A stretch of 64,000 nucleotides of DNA, taken from Imbricaverruca yamaguchii. Its lineage: Eukaryota; Arthropoda; Thecostraca; Neoverrucidae. The stretch is taken from NCBI GenBank assembly GCA_034440575.1, contig JAOTOL010001073.1:124001-188000 (forward strand), given 5' to 3'. The notes under the pieces were generated by a model. The model searched no databases. It saw only the letters and a list, made by a program, of their open reading frames with translations, and had not been told where the DNA came from. This document shows positions 11,491 to 23,638 of this stretch, in pieces. Position 1 is the stretch's first letter. Each line of letters starts with the position of its first letter. The translations under genes and the position numbers were made by a program.

Positions 11491-14274
11491 GACGTTGTCG
11501 CCGACTGAAAATCGGCCACGGGAATGTTAGCTAGCTGACCGAACACCTAGACGACATCAATCAACTGTTATCGATTGAGGAATTTGACATATTCTGTACC
11601 ACCGAGACACTGCTCTCCGTGGATGTGGACGACAGCACCCTCATCTTACCTGGCTTCAACATCAGGCGTAGGGAAGTGTCACACGGGCGTGGAGTCGCTA
11701 TTATCTCCCGTAATCGTCTCACTGTTGAGCCACTATGGGTGCCTACACCGAACTCATCTCTAGTCACTGTGGATCACTGTGACTGATCTCACAACAGTTA
11801 TCATTGGAGTTGTCTACCGTTCCCCAAATAGTGCAGTGACACCGGCCAATGAGGAGCTGTATGATCAACTGGTTCACGTCCTACGCCTGGACAAGCCCTT
11901 CTTTCTTCTCGGTGACACCAACTTCGACGTCCTGCAGCCCGACAAACCGAGTGTGCGGGCTTATTTACGTACCCTCTGCGATCTGCCCCTCAGCCAGCTG
12001 ATAACCAACGTCACACACCCACCACGGAGAGAAGGAGACAGCCCGAGCCTCCTCGATCGTCTCATTACAAATAGATCTGACCTGACCACAGAAGTTCGAG
12101 GCATTCCCACAGATTTCAGCGACCACGATGTCATCGCTGCATCTGTCACAATTGACAGACGTCGCCCTCAAACCACCGTCATTACCATCCGATCGACAAG
12201 ACGCCTAGATCAAAATGCTTTGTGCCTAGACCTACTGTTGGCCGACTGGTCGGCCGTTTATCAAGCGGCTACCACCTCGGACAAATGGGACGCATGGCTG
12301 GCTGCATGGCAGCCAATTATCGACCATCACATGCCTCTTCGTCAAATCAAGCTGAAACACCGGTCGCCGCCTTAGCTGCAGCACGATGACGTACATACAG
12401 CAAGGGCAGCATTGAAACAGGCGCGCAAGCACAGAGATTCAGCACGAAGCGATGAAGCCCAGCGGAATTACCGTGAGCACAAGAGCGCATTCCGAACGGC
12501 TCAACACGCCGCATGCACAGTATACTTTCAGACAGTTGGTGGAAGGACATTCGCAAGTTTATTATCGCTTCCAGCAAGTCAACGATAGAAGAACCTGGCA
12601 CGACCATTCAACCGACTGATTGGCATGAACGGCTCAACCGGCACTTCACCGGCGTCGGTGCCGCGGTAAATCTAGCGATGGCACCGCCCGGAGAACCCCT
12701 CTGGCCAAGACCCCCACGTGTCTGTAGCGGCGCATTCACACCGTATCCTGTGACGATGCCAGAGCTGTCCAAAGCGTTGCAGCGATGGGTGGCTCACGAG
12801 CGTCCGGAGCTGATGGCATCACCATCCAGATGCTTAAAATGACGTTTAGTGTGGTGGGTCCGCACCTGCTTAACATCATTAACTCATGCATCACAAGTTG
12901 TGAACTTCCCCCGTCATGGAAAACGGCGATGGTAATACCCCTGCACAAAAGTGGTAACGAAGACGACCCACACAACTACAGGCCAATATCGATATTGCCA
13001 GTGGTCGAAAAAATCTTTGAGCATGTCGTGTGTACACAACTGATAGACTATCTGACTAGTCGTCATTTGCTGTGCCCAGAACAGTACGGCTTCCGGCCCG
13101 GCCTGTCTACCGAGATGGCTCTGCTTGACACGATCACCCACGGCACCCTCAAAATCGACCAAGGCGAGATCACTGCACTGGTTGCAGCTGACACCTCAAA
13201 GGCGTTCAACAGCGTGGAGCACAATCGCCTGATGGACAAGCTCGGATGGTGCGGCGTCAACTCCGCATGGTTTCGAGCGTGGCTTGAGGGCCGTACGCAA
13301 ATGGTGAAAGATTCTACCCCACTGTCGGAAACACATGGTGTGGTGCAGGGCTCGATCCCGGGCCCGGTCATTTTCCTGATATTCTCCAATGACCTCCCGC
13401 AACATATCCCACGTGGTAAGATTGTTATGTATGCCGATGATGTACAGTTCATCGATTCTGGGAACCGAAACGAAATCACAGCCATTAGCCAACGATTTAA
13501 TATATAACTGTCAGTCGCCCTGAACTGGTTCATCCAGAATCGACTAAAAGTAAATTCCTCCAAAACTGAGATGATTGTTCTCCAATCTTTTAGACGGCAT
13601 ACGCCTGTGGAATTATCTGTTCGTATGGGGCAGTTGGAAAGAGAACCCACGAAGTCTGTGAAGTTACTTGGTGTGAAAATTGAATCACCTGTCCTGGGAT
13701 GGGGATGTATCTTCTGTTGTTCGTCGGTGTAACCGCATGCTCATCGGACTCGCTAGACTGCGTCATAAGTTTACTCGCATTACGAGACTGGTGCTAATTG
13801 AGGCACTCGTGTTCCCCCACATAAGATACTGTGTGTCTGTCTGGGGAAGTTGTAGCAAGGTCCAGAAACGACGCATTCAACAATGCATAAACTTTGGCGC
13901 AAGGATTGTCGCCGGCTTACACTACCGGGATCATGTGTCGCCAACGATAAAAGAACTAGGATGGCTGAAATTGGACGACTTCATATCCGAGGCAGATGCT
14001 CACTCAGTTTTTAAAATTATTAACGAGTTCACTGGCTCAGAACTCATTCGCGGGCAACTTAACTGTCGCTCAACTGCGTCGCAACGGAGCACCAGAGCCA
14101 CGGCTAACGGTGAGCCCCAGGTACCACGATGCCGCACAGAATTCGCGCCTCCGCTCCTTCATACCGAGAGCTTGCCGAATGTCGAACAATCTGCCTCGAG
14201 ATGTGAGGAATTCACCCAGCTACAGTGTTTTCAGGCGGAGGCTTTCGGACATGCTGCGCATGTCCAGGCTCTAA
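11490..14274 (+). pseudogene. CR1-like ORF2 (endonuclease + reverse transcriptase), broken
   Basis: The endonuclease starts near 11,503 (LKIGHGNVS), with a stop at about 11,532 and a frame change near 11,775. It continues VVYRSPN, LLGDTNFDVLQP (the GDTNFD active-site segment), LLDRLITN and FSDHDVI (SDH motif). The RT at 12,785-13,507 shows NYRPISILP, QYGFRPGLST, motif A AADTSKAFNSV (first Asp kept), motif B VVQGSIPGP and motif C VMYADDVQFID. A stop follows at 13,507. The C-terminal region (13,680-14,274) has RIQQCINFGARIVAG and ends RLSDMLRMSRL after a frame shift. There is no RNase H, as is normal for CR1. Confidence 0.88.
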
Positions 14275-14412
14275 TTTTCGTATATGCTCAAATTGCTAGT
14301 GTTTCCGTGCTATGAGTATCTGATCTTGACGATGGTGTGTGCGGCACATTGGTGCACCTGTAACGGAGATTGAAAAACCCTGCTCGGGAGGATCCGAAAA
14401 TACATTACATTA

Positions 14413-15724
14413 CAGACATACAGAAGCACTACTTAGATACCACTACAAAACACAACTCACGAAAAACACCCATGCACACCGGCACTAAAGCTCCGCACAA
14501 CACGCAGACACCAACTCATGAATTGCACACGACTACAGACCACAATAGGTTGCCGCATACACAGACACGCCAACACACTAGATATAACACTCCCAATGGC
14601 AACACCACCCCCCACAACCCATCGCATGGTGGAAACAGCCGACACCCAACACACAATTACTCATTGACAAACTGAAAAACACATACACACACGCAGAAAT
14701 ACAACAACTATTCCTACAATTCACAGCACAGTACGCCAACTACAACATCATATATAAAGACGGCTCCAACTCACACAGACAGCAGACGGGCGCAGCGGCG
14801 GTGCTGTACCCAAACGCAGATCCGCCGCGGGTCATCAAACGTGCCCGTCTGCACGACACAACATCCACATACACAGCATAATTATTCGCAATCTTCTTGG
14901 CATGCTGTACCATCTACAACACCAAAATTGAACACAACATCATAGCCAGACGCAAAATCAGCATAACAGACCATAACACCCCACACCAAATACAAACACC
15001 CCCTCATACCCAAAATATTACACATCCACAAATAACTCACTATACCACAACGGCCAACACTTCTCTGGATCCCAAGTCGCACAAACATACACGGCAACGA
15101 ACACGCAGACACAGAAGCAAACATAGCCACAATACTACAACAAATCACACAATGTCCCTATTCACACTCTGACTACAACCCCACTATACGACAGGCCATC
15201 AACAAACACATACAACAAACATGGGATACAGTAACAACACAGCTACACGAAATACACCCCAAACACGAATACTGGCACTCCATCAACCAAAACACCAGAC
15301 TCAGAGAACTGACACTAACACGACTACGCATAGGACACACAGCACTCACACACTCATACCTCCTAGGCAATCAACCACGACCACAATGCACTACCTGCCG
15401 CCACACACTCACAGTCAAACACATGCTCATATACTGCACCAAATACAACAACCAAAGACAACATATCACAAACTACTGCATAACGAACAACATTCCACTG
15501 AACCTCACCACGCTCCTCAACGACGACCATCCAGCATTACACGAACATCTCTTCCACTCTCTCAAGACTAAACGCATTATGTAACAAATGTGAGAAAGGG
15601 GAAGAAAGATATGTTAAAAAACGAAATAAAAAATGAACAAAACCAGGGAAACGGAAAAAAGTAAAAGATACGTTACAAAAAAATGTTCTTGCGATGTTCA
15701 CATATGGGATGACCCGACCCCCTC
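14413..15724 (+). mobile_element. I-type retrotransposon copy 2, 3' part
   Basis: Resumes the interrupted copy at the HRRTEALLRYHYKTQLT-equivalent region and continues through RNase H to the A-rich 3' UTR. RNase H reads IIYKDGS (intact family IIYTDGS) at about 14,750. TAA occurs at 14,879-14,881 where copy 1 encodes the catalytic Glu of TAELF; copy 3 has the same change. The 3' UTR homology stops at GATGACCCGACCCCC (about 15,722), so the (CA)n tail is missing. Confidence 0.85.
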
Positions 15725-16315
15725 TTTGCACTCATTGCATCCATTCATACATTGGTGGAATCATTCATTCGACATACATTTTTCTATCCACATACCGAAA
15801 CATAGACTAAAGATCTGGCAGAATGGAACAGTCTGGTGCCGCGATATGGACGTACTCATCCCCATACTCGTCCACCAGTTCCAGGTCCAGGGTTCGGATG
15901 CCAGTGGATGACGAATGCTGGAGGCGGAAAAGATCGATCAATCTCTTCTTTGTCTCCTCACTCACGCGGCGGTGCTGAAGCGCCGCAGGTGTCGTGGGAT
16001 GGTTGTGGTGACCACACGCACCACCAAACCGCACTCGGGCTCGGGAGTTGTCCTGCGGTAATAGTTGTGTGGTGAACTATTGCTGTAGGGCACATCAACT
16101 AATGACATTTTGTGCCCATGGAATTAGTTGTCATGCAAAAACAGCGAAGTCCCAGGTTACCGTAAACGGATAAGGTATATATAAGGTAGTGACCTTCGCA
16201 GGATAAAACACGCATAAAGAATGCAAAAAGCACCACTGGTATGAAAGCATCCGTCTAAAAAACCGCTTAGATACACACAGTAGGTTATTTCTTTCTCACG
16301 GATGGTCACACGATT
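15725..16315. other. Unassigned spacer
   Basis: Contains CATT/TTCAT-rich sequence (15,735-15,785) and a GC-richer block to about 16,075. I find no gene or recognised element. A GGGTTCGGATGCC string at 15,890 resembles a tRNA B box, but no matching A box could be placed. Confidence 0.4.
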
Positions 16316-16386
16316 TCCCGCACCGGGAGTCGAACCTGTGCCTTATGACACAAGGCCGTGCATCCTAGCCACTGGACAATGCGGGA
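16316..16386 (-). tRNA. tRNA-like sequence, probably a pseudogene
   Basis: On the minus strand a 71-nt sequence has a perfect 7-bp acceptor stem (TCCCGCA/TGCGGGA), an A box (GTCCAGTGGCTAGGAT, Glu/Asp-like) and a B box (GGTTCGACTCC). A 5-bp stem GCCTT/AAGGC can place a GTC anticodon, but it leaves too many bases between the D and anticodon arms; a canonical layout leaves that stem unpaired. The T stem has two mismatches. A run of six T follows on the minus strand at about 16,256. I favour a decayed tRNA or SINE head. Confidence 0.6.
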
Positions 16387-16863
16387 CGAGATGGTAAAGC
16401 GGCCAAACCGCGAAAAACAAACGATGAAGGGCAGAGCGTACCTCGTTGGCCCATCTGTATATGGTATTGGTGCGTGCTATTAGTCTGCATGCCCTATGCA
16501 ATACAACTTGTTTTCGTTCATCAACCACCTTCGTTCATTCGTTCATTCCACCACCAGGTGAGCTTCCATCCACTTACAGAGACACAACGCATCATATGCC
16601 ACCACCGAAATAAACTAGGATGTCGTGGCACTCTCAACTAAGAAGTGAAAAACAACATCAATTGAAGCATAGTAGAATGTGTGGCAATGGTTGGTTGCCT
16701 TCAATATCACGCTAACCACTGACTTGTTTATTGATGCTTCAACATCAACAATCAATAAGCAAGTCAACAAAGCACAACGCGAAAGCAAGGAATAGCATAC
16801 GACCAATCGAAGCGATAAGCAGGCAGATCACCAATGCTGAACTCACAGTCACTGAACCAAATA

Positions 16864-16864
<1 letters not shown>

Positions 16865-16921
<57 letters not shown>
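16865..16921. repeat. (AT)n microsatellite
   Basis: About 28 AT dinucleotides directly abut the left arm of the inverted repeat at 16,922. Confidence 0.95.
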
Positions 16922-16924
<3 letters not shown>

Positions 16925-17093
16925 GATGAGCAGCATGTCAGGGAAGTAAGTGAAAACACCTGGCTATTTAACAGCAATTTGATGTTTTCATTCAAACAGA
17001 AGTGATGTATATGGACGAAGGCCGCTACGCCAGTGGGTGCTGTTTGCAAATAAGTAACCGTGGTGGCGCGGAGGCGAGAAATATATATGGGAT

Positions 17094-17156
<63 letters not shown>

Positions 17157-17412
17157 ATGCATATGTGTTTGATCCCATGTGTGTGTATATGCATATGTGT
17201 TTTGATCCCATGTGTGTGTATATGCATATGTGTTTGATCCCATATCTGTTTCTCGCCTCCGAGCCACCACGGTTATATATTTGTAAACAGCACCCACTGG
17301 CGTAGCGGCCTTCGTCCATATACATCACTTCTGTTTGAATGAAAACATCAAATTGCTGTTAAATAGCAAGGTGTTTTCACTTACTTCCCTGACATGCTGC
17401 TCATCTTCTGAT
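16922..17412. repeat. Long inverted repeat with AC/AT/GT core
   Basis: Arms of about 170 bp (16,922-17,095 and 17,238-17,412) are near-identical inverted copies; outer ends read AGAAGATGAGCAGCATG and CATGCTGCTCATCTTC. The core has (AC)n-(AT)n-(GT)n, itself inverted, followed by about 2.5 copies of a 33-bp unit with TTTGATCCCATGTGTG and TATGCATATG. The arms contain a GTGGTGGCGCGGAGGCGAGAAA/TTTCTCGCC segment. No coding capacity; the structure would fold into a hairpin. It could be a foldback or MITE-type element. Confidence 0.88.
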
Positions 17413-19376
17413 ACAACTTCTCTGGGCAAATATCACCTATCTGCGTTGGTGCACAGGATTAGTTGCAATATTTGCATAAACAACGGTTAACAGGTCAACT
17501 ACACTTCTAAGACAGCTCGCCCCGTCCATTTACGGCTTAACGAACATCAACAAAATGCAAGGAACAGCATACCGGACATGCATATGAGACTATCTTAGAG
17601 AAGCTCACAGCAGGAACACTGTATAATTTATCCCATCATACTTCTTTTCGACATCCTTAAAACGTGGAAATGAAATATGCATCATGATTTATTGCACAAT
17701 GTAATCGCTCACACTCAGAAATCATAATACCAGCTGTATAAATACTGACCTCACTCGGCATCTTCTAGCCATTTTTTGCAGCATAGAATATTGCAAATAC
17801 AAAATAAAGCAAAGATGCCTGAAAAACAGAAGTCAGAACTGAACTGAGATATCTGGATTGTTGAGTCATGAAAAACAAAAGGATGCATGAGGAGAAAAGC
17901 AACCAACCAGGTAGTTCAATGAAAAATGTTTTTAGTGTGGCATGTATTGTGCCTGGTGCAGTGCCCTGTAACACTGAAATTTTGGTGGAGACCCACACTA
18001 AACAACAATTTTTGGAACATCACTTCTATAACATGGCCTCAGTACAATCATGTTTTCTTGCTACATGTCATGGCTTAGGTCCATAGTATTTAAAACCCTT
18101 ACAGCTTGACAGCAGCACTACCCTGATTTGAAAATGCGGCAGAGACACCAGGGCCACAGACATCACCACCATCATCACACAGTGGAATGGTTTCTGTGTG
18201 CATATGCTGGTATCCTCAACGTTTTACATAGAGGAATGTTTCACAAAGTTTCACATTGTACGTGGAGTTTGGGTTGCATCAACTGCATCGGTCAAGTATT
18301 GTGAAAGTGCATGCTGAGCTGTCTGTGCTGTGAAATGGTAGTTTGTGCGTGCTAAATATATAATAGTGATGAATTGAACACTCATGCATTGCACATTGCC
18401 TGCTGAGGCACACAAAAGCAAAATAAAAAATCAAAGACAAACTAAATGAAAAATAACATGAAATGAACTTTAGCTTGTTAACCTTGAAGAAAATTGAAGC
18501 ATATCTGGTTACCTTACCCCCTTCTTCTAAAACAAATTGGTGATCACATAATCACAGGGCATGCAGTGAATGACATCAGCTTATACGAATAAGTGCAATA
18601 GAAAGCTACCCTGTCAAAGGAAGCAGCTGACCTGATACCAGGGCTATTTCTGCACTCACTGTCACCAGCTGATCTTATGCTGATATGTATTGTTCGCCAA
18701 TTCTTACAATTGACAATTGGGTTCCACGTTTTGGCTCCATAGGCTTACTAGAAAGTAATGGTATTACACAGCATAATGTAAGTTTCATCAGAATTAAATT
18801 TCAAGCATCATAGAATATATGCAGTGATATATAGAATGGATTGTGGACAGACTGTGCCAATTTTGGTTGTCTTCATTTCAATGGTTATGCATGCATTTGC
18901 ACGCTGGTATGGAAGACATAGCCACATGCAGACTGCTGCTAAGCGTTGCATCCTAGCCTAACATGCCTCCCATAATACATTGAAACTAAATATACCAATT
19001 TTAAATATAGTATGATGTAATTTGTACATACACATCAGTAATATTTATACTGAACACAATTACTTGTGATTTATAACAGGAGCCTTCAGGAAGTATACAA
19101 TTTGCGTCTTAGGACATTGATGAAATTTTGATTATATAACAATGTTTGTGTATTTGCTACAAACATGCAACAATGTTTGTTTATGAATGGAATGAACGCA
19201 ACATGGCCACTGATTTCAGTAAATGCATTTCAAATGCATGTTTTTCAGTCAACAAGCAAAATAATGCCAGAAAAGAATATTTGAGTGAAGAAAGATTGAC
19301 TTTAGGGTGGATGAGTAATATATGAGCTTTAGGGGTTATTTTGGCTTTAGGGTGGATGAGTCAGAGAAATCGTTTA
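17413..19376. other. Unassigned AT-rich spacer
   Basis: Nearly 2 kb of AT-rich DNA with no open frame, RNA or repeat that I recognise. A short CACCACCATCATCAC string lies near 18,165. Just before the next MITE, a GGCTTTAGGGTGGATGAGT segment is partly repeated (about 19,300-19,365). Confidence 0.5.
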
Positions 19377-19380
19377 TTAA

Positions 19381-20717
19381 CACGCGCCCTGGAGGGCCTC
19401 TGAAAATAACGCGCACTGGAGAGGGGGGCGGATTCGGCCCCTCCCTAAGATCTCAGCTCCTATGAAGGCTAGAGCAACGAAATTTACAGGGTGAATGGGC
19501 ACGATAGTGAAATCTATTGTGTGTAAAGTTTATGAACTTAGGTCAATATCGTCAAGGTCAAATGAGGTCAAAATAGCAAACTTTTCTGGTTTTGCGTAGC
19601 TTAGCTTGTCATTGTTATGGATCGCTGTGGTTGTGTTTAAATGCTCCAAAATTGGCATTAATGATGTTTTGGACATTACTAATGATGCAATACAGATGTC
19701 AGATCAGCCATTTGACATCAGGTCACCTATATAGTAGCACTTTATTAGCTCATTACCTGCTCCAGTTACCGGAACCGGGCTCCCATCCCGACTTCTCCGT
19801 TGGGCGGCTCGGCACAATCGGCTTCGCAAATAAAGAAGTGAAATACATGAATAAAGTATGGAAATGCTTAGGCACACAATGACAAACAGTAGATTTCGGG
19901 ATGTATAGGGAGTAACATGTAAAGTAACATCAATCCCATGACAGTGATTTGCATTTATGACACATTCCAGTTGACCAAGTTTGGTTCCATTAGCCTATCA
20001 TGAACTTGACCTGACTTGACCTCGGCGACCTAACATGACTTTTAAATTATATAGCATAACAATATGCATCAAACGAGTCGCTAGTGTTGTCAAGAACACT
20101 TCCCTATTGCCAATATACGGGAAGCGCATCAGCGCCGATTTTTGTGATCTGGCGCTGCGAATTGTTTTTACTTTAACGGCCCCTAACTTGATAACGTCTC
20201 GGCTGATTTCCACTTTTCTTGCTTTAAACAATGCGCCGGTCATTTCTAAGCAGGTACGCGAACAATTTGGTGTATATCGGCCGGTACAATATGGAGTTAT
20301 GTACGAAAAATCGGAAGGATTGGCGGATTTCGCCATACCCCCTCTAAGACGTGTGTTAACCTGTTATGAACTTGACCTGACTTGACCTCGGTAACTTGAC
20401 ATGACTCTGGAACAATGTAGCATGACAATGTACATCAAACAAGTCGCTAGTTTTGACAAGAACACTTCCATTTTGTTAATATACGGGAAGCGCATCAGCG
20501 GCGATATTTGTGATCTGGCGCTGATAAAATGTTTGACTTTAGTGACCCCTAACTCGAACATTTGTCGGTCGATTTTCATTTTTCGTACTTCAAGCAACGT
20601 GCCGGTCATTTATTGGCAGGTACGCAAACAATGGTGCATATCGGCCGGTAAAATTTGGAGTTATTTACGAAAAACAGGAGGGGTGGGCGGATTTCGCCTC
20701 CCCCTCCAGGGCGCGTG
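19381..20717 (+). mobile_element. TTAA-flanked MITE, complete two-sub-unit copy
   Basis: Flanked by TTAA at 19,377-19,380 and 20,718-20,721, with TIR CACGCGCCCTGGAGGG at the left and its complement at the right. The left module (19,381-19,999) is followed by sub-unit A (20,000-20,365) and sub-unit B (20,366-20,717). Both sub-units begin ATGAACTTGACCTGACTTGA and end in GTGTTAA (internal TTAA at 20,356-20,359). This is the cleanest reference copy of the family in the window. Confidence 0.92.
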
Positions 20718-20811
20718 TTAAGGCACTGCCACATGGTAGAACTGAAGAAATACCTAGTCAATTGATCACATTCCTGCCATCACGTTAGATACAATTGTAA
20801 AGCAACTAGCT

Positions 20812-21235
20812 ACCTAATTGCATGGTTGAGGATGACAGCATGCACGAAGATTGCACGGCTAATTGTGTCGCGTGCTTGAACGGGAAGCGCATTCCACTGG
20901 AGAGCGGAGCGGTAGGAGAAGCCCCGCTGGGCAGCTGCTAACCTACACCGTTGCCAGTGAAGTGCCCCGGCATCGGTAGCACGAGTGCTTCTCTCCGACA
21001 CAGTAGAGCGTTCAACAAACATTTCCCTGAGGTGGGCAGTTCGCGCCGTGTATGGCTTTGTGTGCGTTGCACAGGTCACGGCGTCGCACCATCTCCTCAA
21101 TCCTATCACAGTCCAACTCGAGCAGAGAGGACGAGGTGTGGTCGTGCTTCCGTCTTCCAGTGACCAGCCTAGCTGCGAAGTTTATGCAGTTCTGCACTCG
21201 CTTCACATGTACGATTTCACAAAAGCCTAACTGAA
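20812..21235 (-). pseudogene. CR1-like ORF2 C-terminal fragment
   Basis: In minus-strand translation this matches the end of the CR1-like ORF2 at 13,840-14,270: KRVQNCINFAARLVTG (compare RRIQQCINFGARIVAG), ERSTVSERSTRAT (compare STASQRSTRAT) and NALPVQARD (compare NNLPRDVRN). Frames shift between the halves. Only the 3' end of the element is present, as expected of 5'-truncated insertions. Confidence 0.8.
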
Positions 21236-22244
21236 CATAATATAGCATAGCATGACATAGCATAATTATCACTATAGTCTAGTCTAGAATAGTGCAGCCT
21301 TGCCCAGCCTAGCCCAGCCAAACCCAAAATTGCACATTGCAGCATAATGTAGTATAACCTACTCTAACCTCTCAGAACAAATATCATTGAAAAACTAACC
21401 TAACACCCAGCCCAAATTCCTTTTTCATTATTTGCAGATTGAAAGTGTTCTTAGAATGTTTTACATTTCCCACAAATAACCTAACCTAGCCAAACCTCTC
21501 ATTTTCCTTTGCAGAGCATAAACATATATGAAATGCATGTGGTAAATACTGGAACAGCAATAATATCCAGCAACGTACAGCTACTTTGGTTATCAAACAA
21601 TTGGTGATAAAGCCATAGTGTTCTAGATTATTGATATGGAACATTATTTGATCCTTTCTTTTTGACACTCCTTCATATGCCTCAACTCCTCATGCATTTC
21701 AAATCAGAACTTCTCAGGGGCAGGTGCAGAGACACGAGCCTGGGATGCCATGCCAGCCACCCCAAACATCAATGCTTGCACCTAGGCAGTCAGAGCCTTG
21801 ACAGCTTGAAAAACCAGTTGTATCTAGTGTATGACCATAGGCACAATTGTTCAGCTTCAGCCTGATTAGGGGGTTAAATCAATGATTGAGGGTTGCACGA
21901 AGTTGTGTGTCTACCTAGATACCCACCTATACACCCACCACCAAACACTATAACACTATACAAAGACGGAACTATGGATAGGCGTAACTCACACTGGAAC
22001 CAAAACCTTACACCTTGCAGTCTGCAGATTGCTTGTGACTTTGAAGCCTCTCGAGCCAGACCCTGATCATGAGATCATGAGCCTCGTTGCTAACATGATC
22101 AGCATTATATGTGTTATTTAACTACTATTATTTGTATTAGTTGCATTGCATTCAATATGTATTGTTTCACTTCGTTTCACTGTCGTCACGATTGTCACCG
22201 CCTATGCTAGTGTTGTAATATCATATTGTGTTTATGATCCATTT
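21236..22244. other. Unassigned spacer
   Basis: Starts with degenerate short repetition (TAGTCTAGTCTAGAATAG, GCCCAGCCTAGCCCAGCC, 21,270-21,330; CCTAACCT-like strings to 21,490). The rest is unremarkable AT-rich sequence without recognised features. Confidence 0.45.
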
Positions 22245-22248
22245 TTAA

Positions 22249-23634
22249 CACGCGACCTGGAGGGAGGGGAGGGGGCGATATCCGCCCACCCCTCCGGTTT
22301 TTCGTAGGTAACTCCCGATTTTACCGGCCGATATACGCCATTGTTTGTGTACCTACTTAAAAATGAACAACAGGTTGGCTAAAGCAAGAAAAACAAAAAT
22401 CTGTCGAAAATTTGTCGAGTTCGGGGTTGGTAAAGTCCAAAAATATTCGCAGCGCCAGAGCACAAATATCGCCGCTGATGCGTTTCCCGTATGTTGGCAA
22501 AATGGAAGTGTTCTTGGCAACACTAGCGACTTGATCATCATTATGTATATTGATTAGATGTATATTGTTCATTTCATCATTAGATGTATATTGTTATGCT
22601 ACATTGTTTTAAAGTCATGTCAGGTCACCGAGGTCAAGTCAGGTCACCGAGGTCAAGTCAGGTCATCGAGGTCAAGTCAGGTCAAGTTCATGACAGGTTA
22701 ACATACGCCCTGGAGGGGTGGAGGGCGAAATCCGGCCACCCCTCCGATTTTCCGTACACAACTCCATATTGTGCGGGCCGATATACGCCATGTTTTCCGT
22801 ACCTGCTTCGAAATGACCGCCGCATTGCTTAAAGCAAGAAAGATGAAAATCGGCCGACAAGTTTCAAGTTTTGGGCCGTTAAAGATTTGAAAAAATCGCA
22901 GCGCCAGACCACAAAAATCGACGCTGATGCGCATCCCGTAAATTGGCAAAAGGGACTATCAGGGACGATGGGTTCTTGACACCACTAGCGACTTGTTTGA
23001 TGCATATTGTTTTGTTATATAATTTAATAGTCACGTTAGGTCGCCAAGGTCATCATGACAGGCTAATGGAACCAAACTTGGTCAACTGCAATGTTGTAAA
23101 TGGAAATGACTGTCATGCGATTGATGTCACTTTGCATGTTACTTCCTACATATCCGGAAATCTACTATTTGTCATTGTGTGCCTAAGCGTTTCTATACTT
23201 TATTCATGTATTTCACTTCTTTCTTTGCAAAGCCGATTGTGCCGAGCCGCCCAACGGAGCGCAGGTAATGACCTGATAAAGTGCTCCCATATCGGTGTCC
23301 TGAGGTGAAATGGCGGATCTGGCATATGTATTGCATCATTAGTAATATCCAAAACATCATTAATCCCAATTTTGGAGTAATTAAACACAATCACAGCGAT
23401 CCATAACCATGACAAGCCAAGCCACGCAAAACCAGAAAATTGTACTATTTTGACCTCATTTGACCTTGAAGGTATTGACATATGGTCACGAAATTTCCAC
23501 ACAATAGAGTTAACTATCGTGCCCATCCACCTTGCGAATTTCGTTGCTCCAGCCTTAATGGGAGCCGAGATCTTAGAGGAGCGAATCCGCCCCCTGCAGT
23601 GCGCGTAATTTTCAGAGGCCGTTCAGGGCGCGTG
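22249..23634 (-). mobile_element. TTAA-flanked MITE, complete, reverse orientation
   Basis: Flanked by TTAA at 22,245-22,248 and 23,635-23,638; ends CACGCGACCTGGAGGG and CAGGGCGCGTG. In reverse order it has sub-unit B (to about 22,685), sub-unit A (GGTTAACATACGCCCTGGAGG at about 22,695, with a second TIR-like end) and the left module (about 23,060-23,634). Sub-unit B carries an expanded AGGTCA array at 22,622-22,684 and a short ATTAGATGTATATTGTT duplication (about 22,553-22,593). Confidence 0.9.
22622..22684 (+). promoter_or_regulatory. Seven AGGTCA half-sites, alternating 3- and 4-bp spacing
   Basis: AGGTCA occurs at 22,622, 22,631, 22,641, 22,650, 22,660, 22,669 and 22,679, spaced alternately by CCG/TCG and AGTC. 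This is a 19-bp unit amplified about 3.3 times within the MITE. AGGTCA is the nuclear-receptor half-site; DR3 and DR4 are known receptor-binding spacings. Function here is inference. Confidence 0.6.
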
Positions 23635-23638
23635 TTAA

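Larger units (their letters stand above)
10676..14412 (+). mobile_element. CR1-like non-LTR retrotransposon inserted in I-type copy 2
   Basis: A 3.74-kb element between two halves of I-type copy 2 in the same orientation. It has an apparent 5' UTR (10,676-11,080), an ORF1 candidate, ORF2 with endonuclease and RT but no RNase H, and a 3' end of TACATTACATTAC (about 14,399-14,411), a short tandem tail typical of CR1/L2-type elements. Compared with intact copy 3, about 61 bp of the target I element are missing at the insertion site and no target duplication is seen. Confidence 0.88.

Noticed and set aside
15885..15905. SINE B box at 15,890
   Set aside because: No A box at the expected distance and no target duplication.
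16316..16386. Functional tRNA-Glu, Asp or Gln gene
   Set aside because: The acceptor stem and boxes are good, but the T stem has mismatches and no anticodon arm fits standard spacing.
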